From: an uncultured Verrucomicrobiota bacterium
GTDB taxonomy: Bacteria; Verrucomicrobiota; Verrucomicrobiia; Opitutales; Opitutaceae
Reading direction: 5' to 3'
Assembly: GCA_903856725.1 (NCBI GenBank)
Contig: CAIOCT010000062.1
Span: forward strand, 1-58,261
DNA length: 58,261 nucleotides
The notes beneath the pieces were generated by a model. It ran no database searches. It was given only the letters and a program-made list of their open reading frames with translations, and was not told the origin of the DNA. Below, in pieces: positions 34,032 to 43,043 of the stretch. The position numbers and the translations under genes were made by a program. Within the stretch, counting starts at the first letter, position 1. Each line of letters opens with the position of its first letter.

Positions 34032-36772
34032 TCACTTCTTCATTATTTCAGTCAGCCTATTCTTACCCCACTCGCCGAAGTTTTAACGCGGCCGCCACCC
34101 TGACGCGGGTTTTTTTTCTGCTGAATGTTACCGCGCTCACGATCTCCGCTGAACCGATTCCCAACGAAAAATCGAGCGATCTACCCGAGGCCAGTATTCC
34201 CGCCGCATTGCAAGTGGCGCCAGGCTTCAAGGTGGACTTGCTCTACAGTGTACCCAAAGCGGAACAAGGCTCATGGGTCAGCATCGCCCTTGATCCCAAA
34301 GGTCGCCTCCTCACAGCCGACCAATACGGAAGTCTCTACCGGATCAGCTTGCCGCCGATTAATACGGCCAAGGGAACACAGGTAGAACGCCTTAAAGTTA
34401 CCCTACCCGCGGTTCCCATGACGCCTGATTTTGAAGCGATCCCTAAACGAATGCGCGACGCCGAAGGGGGCATACCGGCCATCGGTGCACATGGCCTGCT
34501 TTACGCTTTCAATAGCCTCTACGTGATGGTGGGCGAGGTACCCAACAAGCGCGGCCTCTGGCGCCTGCGCGACACCAACGGAGATGATCAGTTTGAGGAA
34601 ATTACCTATCTACGGGAAATGAAGGGAGGCGGCGAGCATGGTCCGCATTCGCTCGCACTGTCACCCGATGGAAAGTCCATCTATTTTGCCAATGGTAATC
34701 ATACCGAGCTGCCGGCGCATATGGAAAAATCGCGCGCGGTCCGCTGGGATGAAGACCACCTCCTTCCGCGCATGTGGGATGCGCGCGGCCATGCTAAAAA
34801 TAAATATGCTCCCGGCGGTTATATCGGACGGACTGATCCTGATGGAAAGTCGGTTGAGCTTTTCGCGCTCGGCTTCCGCAATCAGTTCGATCTGGCGTTC
34901 GACCAAAACGGGGAGCTCTTCACTTACGATTCCGACATGGAATGGGATCAAGGGGCTCCTTGGTATATGCCGACACGAGTAAATCACGTGGTAGATGCCG
35001 GTGATTATGGCTGGCGCAGTGGCGCCGGTCGCTGGCCCGCCTATTATAGTGACAGTTTGCCGGCCGCCCTCGACATCGGCCCCGGGTGCCCAACGGGAAC
35101 GGTCTTCGGCACCGGCGCAAAGTTTCCTGCTACCTATCAGACAGCCCTCTTTGCCTGCGACTGGACCTACGGGACACTCTACGCAATTCACCTCACGCCA
35201 GATGGCGCTACGTTTCGCGGAGCCAAGGAAGAATTTGTTTCCGGCAAACCTCTTCCGCTCACTGATCTCGTTGTTAACCCTCATGACGGCGCCCTCTACT
35301 TCATCGTTGGCGGCCGGAAGACCCAATCGGCTCTTTATCGCGTTACGTACGTCGGAACCGAAAACACCCAGCCCGTAGCGCCGCCGGTCCCCACCCCGGA
35401 AGCGAAACTTCGGCATTCGCTCGAAGCGCTTCATGTTGAGGGAGTCGGTCCAGAGGCCATCGATACTATTTGGCCAAACCTCGGAAATTCCGATCGCTTT
35501 GTTCGCTTTGCCGCGCGAGCCGCCCTGGAGCGTCAACTGCCCCAAAATTGGGCAAAACGTGCTCTACAGGAAAAAGACCCATCGACCGCACTCGAAGCTC
35601 TAACCGCCCTCGCCCGTGTTGGCGAACACTCCTATCAGGCGCGACTCATCGACGCGCTCGTTAAATTTGATTTTAGCCAGCAACCGACTGAATTGCGCTT
35701 CCGCCTCCTGCGCGCTTGGCAGCTCACGTTCACCCGTATGGGAAAACCCGATGCCACTACCTGCGCCCGGCTTTTAATAAAATTGGATCCGCTCTTCCCG
35801 CAATCAGATGCTTTGATCACTCGGGAGCTTTTGGCGCTGCTCGTTTATCTTGATTCACCAACGATCGTGGGACGAGCAGTTCCGCTTCTCACCGTAGCTG
35901 AACCCAGCGGGACCTCCGCCGAGGAGCTCGCCAGTCACGCACTCCTCGCCCGCAATGATGGTTACGGCCGAATAGTAGCCAAAGTCGCTGCCAGCCGGCC
36001 CGATCGCCAGCAAATCGCGATCGCCTATAATCTCCGCAACGCCACGGTCGGCTGGACCCCGGAACTGCGCGTGAAATTTTTCTCATGGTTCCCACGCACC
36101 CATAATTGGATGGGGGGCGCTAGCTTTACTGGATTTCTAAAAAATATCCGCACTGAATCTCTCGCCAAAGTCCCTCAACTAGCCGATCGCACCGCGCTGG
36201 ATGAACTCTCGAAACCTCCGGTGCATTCCATCGCCATCGGAGCGACAACCCCGCGCGGTCCCGGTCGCGCCTACACCCTGAAGGATACGCTCCCCCTATT
36301 TCCCGCAAAACTCACCGGTCGAAATTTCACTCAAGGTAAAGCAATGTTCGCCGCCACTGCGTGCACGGTTTGCCATCGCTTCAACGGTGAAGGGGTCGGC
36401 ATTGCTCCAGACATTTCTGATGCTGGCCGCCGTTACAGTGTTCGTGATTTATTGGAAAACATCATCGAACCTTCGCTCGTTATTAGCGACCAATACGGCA
36501 CTGAAGAATTCTCCATGCCAGAGGGCAACTCAATCGTCGGTCGCGTACTCGGTGAAGAGGATGGCTGGATTAAGGTCATGACTAATCCCTTTTCGCCAGA
36601 AGATGTCATGGGCGTGGAAATATCAAAGATCATCGAACGAAAAACATATCCCGTTTCGATGATGCCACCCGGACTCATCAACGCCCTCAATCCCGATGAA
36701 CTTAAAGACCTGCTGGCTTATATCCTTTCCGGCGGAAATCCCGCCGACGCCATGTTTGCTCCGCAGCTCTGA
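34028..36772 (+). CDS. Exported PVC-type dehydrogenase-cytochrome c protein
   Basis: 914 residues with an N-terminal signal sequence. About residues 55-440 form a membrane-bound dehydrogenase beta-propeller (ALDPKGRLLTADQYGSLYRI, GEHGPHSLALSPDGKSIYF, ALGFRNQFDLAFDQNGELF). HEAT-like repeats follow to about 700. The C-terminus is a mono-heme cytochrome c: CTVCH with Cys779, Cys782 and His783, plus a likely Met ligand in VSMMPPGL near 880. It starts with a 4-bp overlap on the 1693-residue gene. Role: probably oxidation of a sugar or keto-sugar in the periplasm with heme electron transfer. Confidence 0.88.
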   Translation: MITSSLFQSAYSYPTRRSFNAAATLTRVFFLLNVTALTISAEPIPNEKSSDLPEASIPAALQVAPGFKVDLLYSVPKAEQGSWVSIALDPKGRLLTADQYGSLYRISLPPINTAKGTQVERLKVTLPAVPMTPDFEAIPKRMRDAEGGIPAIGAHGLLYAFNSLYVMVGEVPNKRGLWRLRDTNGDDQFEEITYLREMKGGGEHGPHSLALSPDGKSIYFANGNHTELPAHMEKSRAVRWDEDHLLPRMWDARGHAKNKYAPGGYIGRTDPDGKSVELFALGFRNQFDLAFDQNGELFTYDSDMEWDQGAPWYMPTRVNHVVDAGDYGWRSGAGRWPAYYSDSLPAALDIGPGCPTGTVFGTGAKFPATYQTALFACDWTYGTLYAIHLTPDGATFRGAKEEFVSGKPLPLTDLVVNPHDGALYFIVGGRKTQSALYRVTYVGTENTQPVAPPVPTPEAKLRHSLEALHVEGVGPEAIDTIWPNLGNSDRFVRFAARAALERQLPQNWAKRALQEKDPSTALEALTALARVGEHSYQARLIDALVKFDFSQQPTELRFRLLRAWQLTFTRMGKPDATTCARLLIKLDPLFPQSDALITRELLALLVYLDSPTIVGRAVPLLTVAEPSGTSAEELASHALLARNDGYGRIVAKVAASRPDRQQIAIAYNLRNATVGWTPELRVKFFSWFPRTHNWMGGASFTGFLKNIRTESLAKVPQLADRTALDELSKPPVHSIAIGATTPRGPGRAYTLKDTLPLFPAKLTGRNFTQGKAMFAATACTVCHRFNGEGVGIAPDISDAGRRYSVRDLLENIIEPSLVISDQYGTEEFSMPEGNSIVGRVLGEEDGWIKVMTNPFSPEDVMGVEISKIIERKTYPVSMMPPGLINALNPDELKDLLAYILSGGNPADAMFAPQL

Positions 36773-36853
36773 TTCTTTCCGTCAAGTCCCTCGTTCCCTT
36801 AAGCTCAGGTATTATTTACCTGCTAGCTTCCAGCATCCTGTCGGCACTCATTT

Positions 36854-37588
36854 ATGAAATCCTCCCTCCGTTTACTCGCCCACTACACCACCCTTAGCCT
36901 TTTGGTCAGCTTGGCGCAAGCAGCCGAACCTGAATTCCGGTCACTCTTCAACGGAAAAAATCTCGCAGGTTGGTCCGGCGATACTAATTTTTGGTCAGTT
37001 CGCGATGGCGCGATTACCGGACGCAGCTCAGTCGAAACGCCGCTCAAGGGTAATACCTTTATCGTTTGGCAAGGCGGTCAGGTTACCAATTTTGAACTAC
37101 ACGCAAAATTCAAGTTAGTCGCTGACAACGATAAAAATTTTGCCAACTCCGGCGTGCAATATCGTAGTCGCCTGATTGATCCAGCCCACTGGGTCGTTGG
37201 CGGCTACCAAGCTGATATGGATGCAGGCAATACCTATACCGGCATGCTGTATGAAGAGAAAGGTCGAGGCATTCTCGTCCAGCCAGGCGAACGTATCCGC
37301 ATCAGCGGGGTCGGTCCTACTGGGAAGCTGCAGCTCTCATCCATGGGCGCCCGCCTTGCGCCCACTGAAATAAAAGCAGCCATTCATGCTGGTGAATGGA
37401 ACGACCTAGTCATTATTGCCGAAGGCAACCACCTACGTCATTTCGTAAATGGTAAGCTCACCGCCGAAGCCATCGATAGCGACAGCACCAAAAGCGCTAG
37501 CACGGGTGTACTCGCGCTCCAGCTTCACGCGGGCTTGCCCATGACCGTGCAATTTAAGGAGATTTTTCTCAAGCCCCTCACCCCGTAA
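36854..37588 (+). CDS. DUF1080 (3-keto-disaccharide hydrolase) family protein
   Basis: 244 residues with a signal peptide (LLAHYTTLSLLVSLAQA, cut before AEPEF). The domain starts with the usual FRSLFNGKNLAGWSG and contains NFELHAKFKLV, NSGVQYRSRL and a GEWNDLVIIAEGNHLRHFVN block, all characteristic of DUF1080. Members of this family hydrolyse glycosides after oxidation at C3 of the sugar. Here it lies between two exported dehydrogenase genes, so it probably cleaves the 3-keto product in the periplasm. Its exact substrate is unknown. Confidence 0.9.
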   Translation: MKSSLRLLAHYTTLSLLVSLAQAAEPEFRSLFNGKNLAGWSGDTNFWSVRDGAITGRSSVETPLKGNTFIVWQGGQVTNFELHAKFKLVADNDKNFANSGVQYRSRLIDPAHWVVGGYQADMDAGNTYTGMLYEEKGRGILVQPGERIRISGVGPTGKLQLSSMGARLAPTEIKAAIHAGEWNDLVIIAEGNHLRHFVNGKLTAEAIDSDSTKSASTGVLALQLHAGLPMTVQFKEIFLKPLTP

Positions 37589-37637
37589 GCTAATCTAGTT
37601 TCAGGCAGCCACACGCGGTTGCGCCGCCCTCCATCAC

Positions 37638-40600
37638 ATGCGCTTTCTTATTAAATTATTCTTAGCCGCAACGGTCTTAGCTCTCGTTGGCCTGTTGGCC
37701 ATCCGCAGTTACAATCGCGCCGCCCCTTTTGAACTGCACGAAGGCGACCGCGTAATTTTTCTGGGCGATACCTTGATCGAGCGTGCCCAATATCATGGCT
37801 GGATTGAGCTCATGCTTACGACGCGCTTTGCCGATCGTAGCATTACCTTTCGCAACCTCGGCTGGAGCGCAGATACACCTGACGGCGATTCTCGTTTAGG
37901 CTTAAGCTTGCTACAAGCAGGCCATGAGCCAGCTGGTGAAAGTTGGCAGCAACTTGTTCACCAGCTCGAAATAGCGAAACCAAATGTTGTTTTTATCGGC
38001 TACGGCATGGCCAGCTCCTTCGCCGGGGAAGCTGGTTTAAAGCATTTTAAAAAAAATTACGTCCGACTCCTTGATGTCATTCAACGCGTCTCACCCACAG
38101 TGCGATTCGTCCTACTCGGCCCCGTTCCCCATGAATCGCTAGGCAAGCCCTGGGGCGATGCGACGAATCATAACCAGCAGCTGCAGTTATACACTCAGGC
38201 GATCGGCGAAATTGCGCAATCTCGGCACGCGGCGTCGCCGTCTCTTTTCTACAAGACGACCCAAAAACCAGCCCCCGCCATATTTATTCCACTCACTAGC
38301 CTCCAGGTCAGTGCGCAGGCAGCTACGCTGACCGACAACGGCATTCACCTCAATGACCATGGGTACCGTGCATTGGCTGAATTAATTGAGCAGCAGCTTT
38401 TCTCAGATCCCGGTGCTTGGCGCACCAGTCCTCATACCGAAATTCTTCGCCAAGCCATTTTGCGAAAGGATGAATGGTATTTCCATCGGTCCAGGCCCGG
38501 AAATATGGCCTACATCTTTGGCTTTAGAAAAAAAGAGCAAGGCGCCAATGCCGTGGAAATCCCTCAATTTGATGCAAATATTTCTGCTGAGGAAGCTCGC
38601 ATTGCGAAACTCCGCGCGCTCCAACCAGCGGAGGTACCAGCCATCCCGCGGCGCATCGGCAATCTGATCACGCAGCGCGTTGAACAGGCCCACCCTCATT
38701 TTGAGGTCGCTGATGGCCTCGAAGTCTCGCTCTGGGCCGAGAACCCTCTGCTGGATAAACCGATCCATATGAATTTCGACCCTCGCGGACGACTGTGGGT
38801 CGCCTGCTCGCCTGTCTATCCGCAAATTGAACCCGGCCAAGCGCCCACCGATAAAATTGTTATCCTCGAGGACACCACCGGTCAGGGACGTGCGGATAAG
38901 GTTACGCTCTTCGCTAATGACCTCCTCATACCAACTGGTCTCGAGCCCGGTAATGGCGGCGTCTATGTGGCCCAGAGCACTGATCTACTTTTTCTTAAAG
39001 ATACGGATGGCGACGGCAAAGCTGATGAACGACGGGTTGTGCTCAGCGGATTTGGAACCGAAGACTCTCATCAAAATCTTCACACGCTGCACTGGGGGCC
39101 TGATGGGCGCCTCTACATGAACCAGTCCGTGTACACACGTACCAATACCGAAACTCCCTCCGGCATTGTACGCCTCAATGCGGGCGGTGTTTTTCGCTTT
39201 GATCCTCGCGATCAAAAAATGGAAATCCTCTACCGCGGCTGGGTTAATTCTTGGGGCCACCAATTTGATTCCTATGGCCAATCTTTCTTAACCGATGGGG
39301 CTGGTAGTTTTGGCATCAGCTGGGGCGTTCCCGGGGCTACCTATTTCACCCTCGGCCCTGCTCGTCGGGTTCTGCAGAGCGTCAGCGTAGGGAGTTATCC
39401 CAAATTTTGCGGGCTCGAGATTGTTCACAGCACCCAATTTCCTAGCGACTGGCAAGGCGACCTGATCACTAATGATTTTCGGGCTAACCGCGTCGTCCAC
39501 TTTAAAATCTCTGATCAAGGCGCTGGTTATGTGACTCAACAGCTGCCTGATATCCTACGGACCACCGCTGATTCATTTCGTCCGATCGATGTAAAACTCG
39601 GACCGGATGGCGCGCTTTATATCGCGGACTGGAGCAACCCCATCATTCAACACGGCGAGGTCGACTTCCGTGATCCACGGCGGGACAAAGTCCACGGTCG
39701 CATTTGGCGCGTAACCGCCAAGGACCGAGCTCTTCTGCCGAGAATTGATTTCACCCAGCTGACGGTGACCGACCTGCTCGATCAGCTGACCTCTCCCAAT
39801 AATTACAATCAAGCCAGCGCACGCCGAGTGCTCATTGAGCGCGGCGCTGAGCGTGTATTACCTGAGCTCACCCGCTGGACCCTGACTCATTCCACGGAGA
39901 CCGCGTTGCTTCAAGCACTCTGGCTTTACCAAAGTTTTAATCAGCCACAGCAAAATATATTCACAACGTTACTGGCGGCCCGCGATCCCGGTATTCGGGC
40001 GGCGGCGATACGAGCGCTACCTCCAGAAATGCCGAACTTCCTGACGCAGCTGGCTCAGCTCGTTGCCGATCAAAATCCCCGAGTCCGCTTAGAGGCAGTT
40101 CGCGCCTTAGGAAAAATCCCCTCTGTCGCCGCCATGGATCAGGCCCTATCTGTGCTGAATTACCCCATGGATGTTTTTATCGACCATGCCCTCTGGCTGA
40201 CTGTCAATGAACTAGCCGATCCTTGGCTGGTAGCGGTAAAATCAGGAAATTGGAAAATTACCGGCCGCGAACATCATTTGAGCTTTGCGCTGAAGGCCCT
40301 CGAACCAACCCGCGCTGCTGAAGTGCTGGGACCGCTCCTCGCTCGACAACCCATTCCTGCCGATGGTTCCGGCCCGTGGATTGAACTGATCGGCTCAGCC
40401 GGTGAGATGACTGAACTGCATCAGCTCCTCGCCCAAATCAATGCGGGTGGCTTTATTGATACCGCTACAATCCAAGCCCTCGCGGCCCTCAATCAGGCCG
40501 CACGTTTAAGAAAGAAAGTTCCAGCCGGTGAGCTCAACCTCGCTCCGTCGTTGCTCAAGTCAGGTAATGAACTGGTTCGAATCAATGCCGCCCAACTCAT

Positions 40601-41960
40601 CGGGACATGGAAACTCTCAGCCTTTAACCTCAATTTACTCGAGATCGCTGGCAGCGCGGCAATCTCGCCCGCCGAACGCACGGCGGCCTTTACCGCTTTG
40701 CGAGAAATCGGTGGAGAGCAAGTTACGACCGGTCTCAAGCACCTCGCTGGGCAGGCCGCCTCTCCCGCTATTCGTTGTGATGCGGTAGTTACACTGGCGC
40801 AGCTCAATTTACCCGTGGCGCTACCTGACATTATCACCGTTCTGCAAAAGGCCACCGTGCCCACCGAAGCGCAACTCCTCTGGCGCGGGCTGCTCGGCAT
40901 CAATGGCGCCGACCAATTACTTGCTCAAGAATTACCCAAGGCATCCTTATCAGTCGAAGCCGCCCGGGAAGGTTTGCGCTTTGCCCGGGAAGGCAATCAG
41001 CACCCCGCGCTCGTCCAAACCCTTACTCAAATCGCCGGGCTCACCGTCTCCGCGATCCCACTCACGGCCGCGGAACTCCAAAGCCTCGCGGCCGCTGCAC
41101 TTGCGCAAGGCGATGCAGCTCGTGGTGAGCAGCTCTACCGGCGCGCTGATCTTGCCTGCAACACCTGCCACGCTATCGGCGGTCTTGGCGGTAAAATTGG
41201 CCCGGATCTGACCAGTATCGGCGCCAGCGCGCCAACTGACTATCTATGGGAATCGCTGCTCTATCCAAATGCTAAGATCAAAGAGGGCTATCACGCAGTC
41301 GCAATCACCACGAAGAGCCAGCAAATCGTAAGCGGAATTATAATCAAAGAGAGCGACCACGAACTCATCATTCGCACGATCGCGAACCAAGAAATCTCCA
41401 TTCCAGCCCAAGATATTACTAATCGAGTCGCGGTGGGCTCACTCATGCCAGCCGGCTTACTCGATTCAATCCTCCCAGACGAACGACTCGACCTCATCAA
41501 ATTTCTCGCACAACTCGGTAAACCTGGAAACTACGACGCCGCCAAACGCGATGTCGCACGCTTCTGGCGGCTCTATCAGGCGACGTGGAAAAATAGTCAT
41601 CTGGGTGTGGACCGCGTGGCGAAAGGCGACTTTACCCTGCCTGACTGGGTGCCGGTAAGCTCGTTGGTCAATGGCACGCTACCGACCGAGGTACTCGCAA
41701 CCGTTTATCTCAAGCATGAGCAAGCCCGAGGTCTCTTCGCCGCCACCCGCTTCCAAACACTTAAAAAAGGGCCCACCAGATTCACTCTAGTCGGATCGGT
41801 TGAAAGTATCTGGCTTAATGGTCAGTCGATTAAGCCAGGCGCGCAATTCACCATCGATACGCATGTGGGGATAAACACTTTAGTATTGCGATTCCCTGCC
41901 TCGGTGCAGCCGTCTGCGATTAAACTCAGCTCACCCGACGTGATTTTCTTGACCGATTAA
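37638..41960 (+). CDS. Exported SGNH-like, membrane-bound dehydrogenase, HEAT and cytochrome c protein
   Basis: 1440 residues with an N-terminal membrane-spanning signal (FLIKLFLAATVLALVGLLAI). SGNH-like domain about 30-260 (GDTL at 43-46 in place of GDSL, so Thr45 stands where Ser is expected; DNGIHLNDHG near 236). Beta-propeller dehydrogenase about 355-690 with DTDGDGKADER; HEAT repeats about 700-1150; cytochrome c with CNTCH (Cys1174, Cys1177, His1178) and a likely Met ligand in GSLMPAGLLD; a final 150-residue domain of unknown type. It closes the locus 50 bp after DUF1080. It is related in layout to the 1693-residue protein but with heme in place of copper. Confidence 0.87.
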   Translation: MRFLIKLFLAATVLALVGLLAIRSYNRAAPFELHEGDRVIFLGDTLIERAQYHGWIELMLTTRFADRSITFRNLGWSADTPDGDSRLGLSLLQAGHEPAGESWQQLVHQLEIAKPNVVFIGYGMASSFAGEAGLKHFKKNYVRLLDVIQRVSPTVRFVLLGPVPHESLGKPWGDATNHNQQLQLYTQAIGEIAQSRHAASPSLFYKTTQKPAPAIFIPLTSLQVSAQAATLTDNGIHLNDHGYRALAELIEQQLFSDPGAWRTSPHTEILRQAILRKDEWYFHRSRPGNMAYIFGFRKKEQGANAVEIPQFDANISAEEARIAKLRALQPAEVPAIPRRIGNLITQRVEQAHPHFEVADGLEVSLWAENPLLDKPIHMNFDPRGRLWVACSPVYPQIEPGQAPTDKIVILEDTTGQGRADKVTLFANDLLIPTGLEPGNGGVYVAQSTDLLFLKDTDGDGKADERRVVLSGFGTEDSHQNLHTLHWGPDGRLYMNQSVYTRTNTETPSGIVRLNAGGVFRFDPRDQKMEILYRGWVNSWGHQFDSYGQSFLTDGAGSFGISWGVPGATYFTLGPARRVLQSVSVGSYPKFCGLEIVHSTQFPSDWQGDLITNDFRANRVVHFKISDQGAGYVTQQLPDILRTTADSFRPIDVKLGPDGALYIADWSNPIIQHGEVDFRDPRRDKVHGRIWRVTAKDRALLPRIDFTQLTVTDLLDQLTSPNNYNQASARRVLIERGAERVLPELTRWTLTHSTETALLQALWLYQSFNQPQQNIFTTLLAARDPGIRAAAIRALPPEMPNFLTQLAQLVADQNPRVRLEAVRALGKIPSVAAMDQALSVLNYPMDVFIDHALWLTVNELADPWLVAVKSGNWKITGREHHLSFALKALEPTRAAEVLGPLLARQPIPADGSGPWIELIGSAGEMTELHQLLAQINAGGFIDTATIQALAALNQAARLRKKVPAGELNLAPSLLKSGNELVRINAAQLIGTWKLSAFNLNLLEIAGSAAISPAERTAAFTALREIGGEQVTTGLKHLAGQAASPAIRCDAVVTLAQLNLPVALPDIITVLQKATVPTEAQLLWRGLLGINGADQLLAQELPKASLSVEAAREGLRFAREGNQHPALVQTLTQIAGLTVSAIPLTAAELQSLAAAALAQGDAARGEQLYRRADLACNTCHAIGGLGGKIGPDLTSIGASAPTDYLWESLLYPNAKIKEGYHAVAITTKSQQIVSGIIIKESDHELIIRTIANQEISIPAQDITNRVAVGSLMPAGLLDSILPDERLDLIKFLAQLGKPGNYDAAKRDVARFWRLYQATWKNSHLGVDRVAKGDFTLPDWVPVSSLVNGTLPTEVLATVYLKHEQARGLFAATRFQTLKKGPTRFTLVGSVESIWLNGQSIKPGAQFTIDTHVGINTLVLRFPASVQPSAIKLSSPDVIFLTD

Positions 41961-41968
41961 ACGAGCAG

Positions 41969-42883
41969 CTACTGGGACTCGGCTTGCCCGACGATATCCA
42001 TACCGACGAGTTGAGACCAAGCTCCGAGCAGTTGGCGCGTAACGGGACCCACCTCACCGTTACCGATCACTAATCCATTAAAGCGTGTTGCGGGCATGAT
42101 ACAGTACGGTGTGCTCGTAAAGAATACTTCATCAGCAGTCGCCAAATCATAAGGCTGCAGGCAGCACTCCGCCACAGGTATCTGCAAAGACCGCGCCAGT
42201 TCTAGCACGGTCTGCCGGCTGATACCCGCTAAACAATTATCTGTGGTCGGCGTACGTAATTGACCATCCATCACGGTAAAAATATTTCCACCCTTATTTT
42301 CTGACACGTGACCATGGATATCCAAAATGACCACTTGCGCTTCCGGATCCACCAACCGCGCCTCTTGATCAACCAGCGTATAGGAAAGTCGACTCCGGTT
42401 TTTGATTCGAGCGTCGAGTGATTGAGCGGGAATAGCGCGACTGAAGGAGGTCACTGCGTGACACCCTTGCGTGTAATATTTTTTCCATCCGCGCAAATCC
42501 ATAGGACTATTAAAAATCATGATAGTCGCGGGATTTTTTTGGGCGGGATTGGGTCCGGGCTTGCTTAAGCCCCGGGAGATATTGTGCACAATCCAGTAAT
42601 CATCGGCTGGCCCAAGCAGGGGCTGATTAGTTGCCAGCAATTTCAGTGTCACTGCCCGCATCTCTGCCATACTGATACCCGGATCAATCCGACAAACTTT
42701 TAATGACTGGTAGAGCCGCTTAAGGTGATCATCTAAGCGAAATGGCTGATGGCAAAAGGTGCGGGTAGACTCAGTGACACAATCACCCAACATGATGGCG
42801 CTATCGAAAATGGAAATCTTAGCCTCCGATTCTCGCACCCATTCTCCGGACAGATAAACCTGACGTTCGGCGGTCGCATTCAT
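41969..42883 (-). CDS. Class IV aminotransferase (BCAT/D-amino acid transaminase-like)
   Basis: 304 residues of fold-type IV PLP enzyme. The Lys that holds PLP is in DARIKNRSRLSYTL and the Glu/Asn cofactor site is in VSENKGGNIFTV. The GD-TES region near residue 33 (LGDCVTESTRTFC) also fits. It may be a branched-chain or D-amino acid transaminase; the family cannot be separated by eye. It is convergent with the giant cytochrome gene, 8 bp away. A nine-base G:C run lies 23 bp upstream of its ATG. Confidence 0.85.
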   Translation of the reverse strand: MNATAERQVYLSGEWVRESEAKISIFDSAIMLGDCVTESTRTFCHQPFRLDDHLKRLYQSLKVCRIDPGISMAEMRAVTLKLLATNQPLLGPADDYWIVHNISRGLSKPGPNPAQKNPATIMIFNSPMDLRGWKKYYTQGCHAVTSFSRAIPAQSLDARIKNRSRLSYTLVDQEARLVDPEAQVVILDIHGHVSENKGGNIFTVMDGQLRTPTTDNCLAGISRQTVLELARSLQIPVAECCLQPYDLATADEVFFTSTPYCIMPATRFNGLVIGNGEVGPVTRQLLGAWSQLVGMDIVGQAESQ

Positions 42884-42906
42884 TTTTTAAAAAGCGTTAG
42901 ACTACA

Positions 42907-42915
42907 GGGGGGGGG
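42907..42915. repeat. Homopolymeric G/C tract upstream of the aminotransferase start
   Basis: Nine consecutive G residues on the plus strand (C on the coding strand of the aminotransferase), 23 bp before its ATG. Such tracts can slip during replication. Confidence 0.6.
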
Positions 42916-43001
42916 TAAGTTCGCATCAAGGCCGCACCCTCGCGGCAACGCAATCGCTGAAAGATGTCACACGCCCTGACCAGCCACCAAGTTTACGAGC
43001 A

Positions 43002-43032
43002 TAAAAAAACGCCGCGGAATAATCCGCGGCGT
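43002..43032 (-). terminator. Intrinsic terminator of the metK-ahcY operon
   Basis: Perfect 10-bp stem ACGCCGCGGA/TCCGCGGCGT with a 4-base loop (43009-43032), followed on the minus strand by a run of seven U residues (plus-strand A run 43003-43009). It begins 11 bp after the ahcY stop codon. Confidence 0.93.
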
Positions 43033-43043
43033 CGGGTGATTAA

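Noticed and set aside
34661-35545. A 294-codon open frame antisense to the 914-residue cytochrome gene, and similar long antisense frames in the window
   Set aside because: They lie fully antisense to genes with clear domain matches and carry no recognisable motif; codon pattern is that of shadows.
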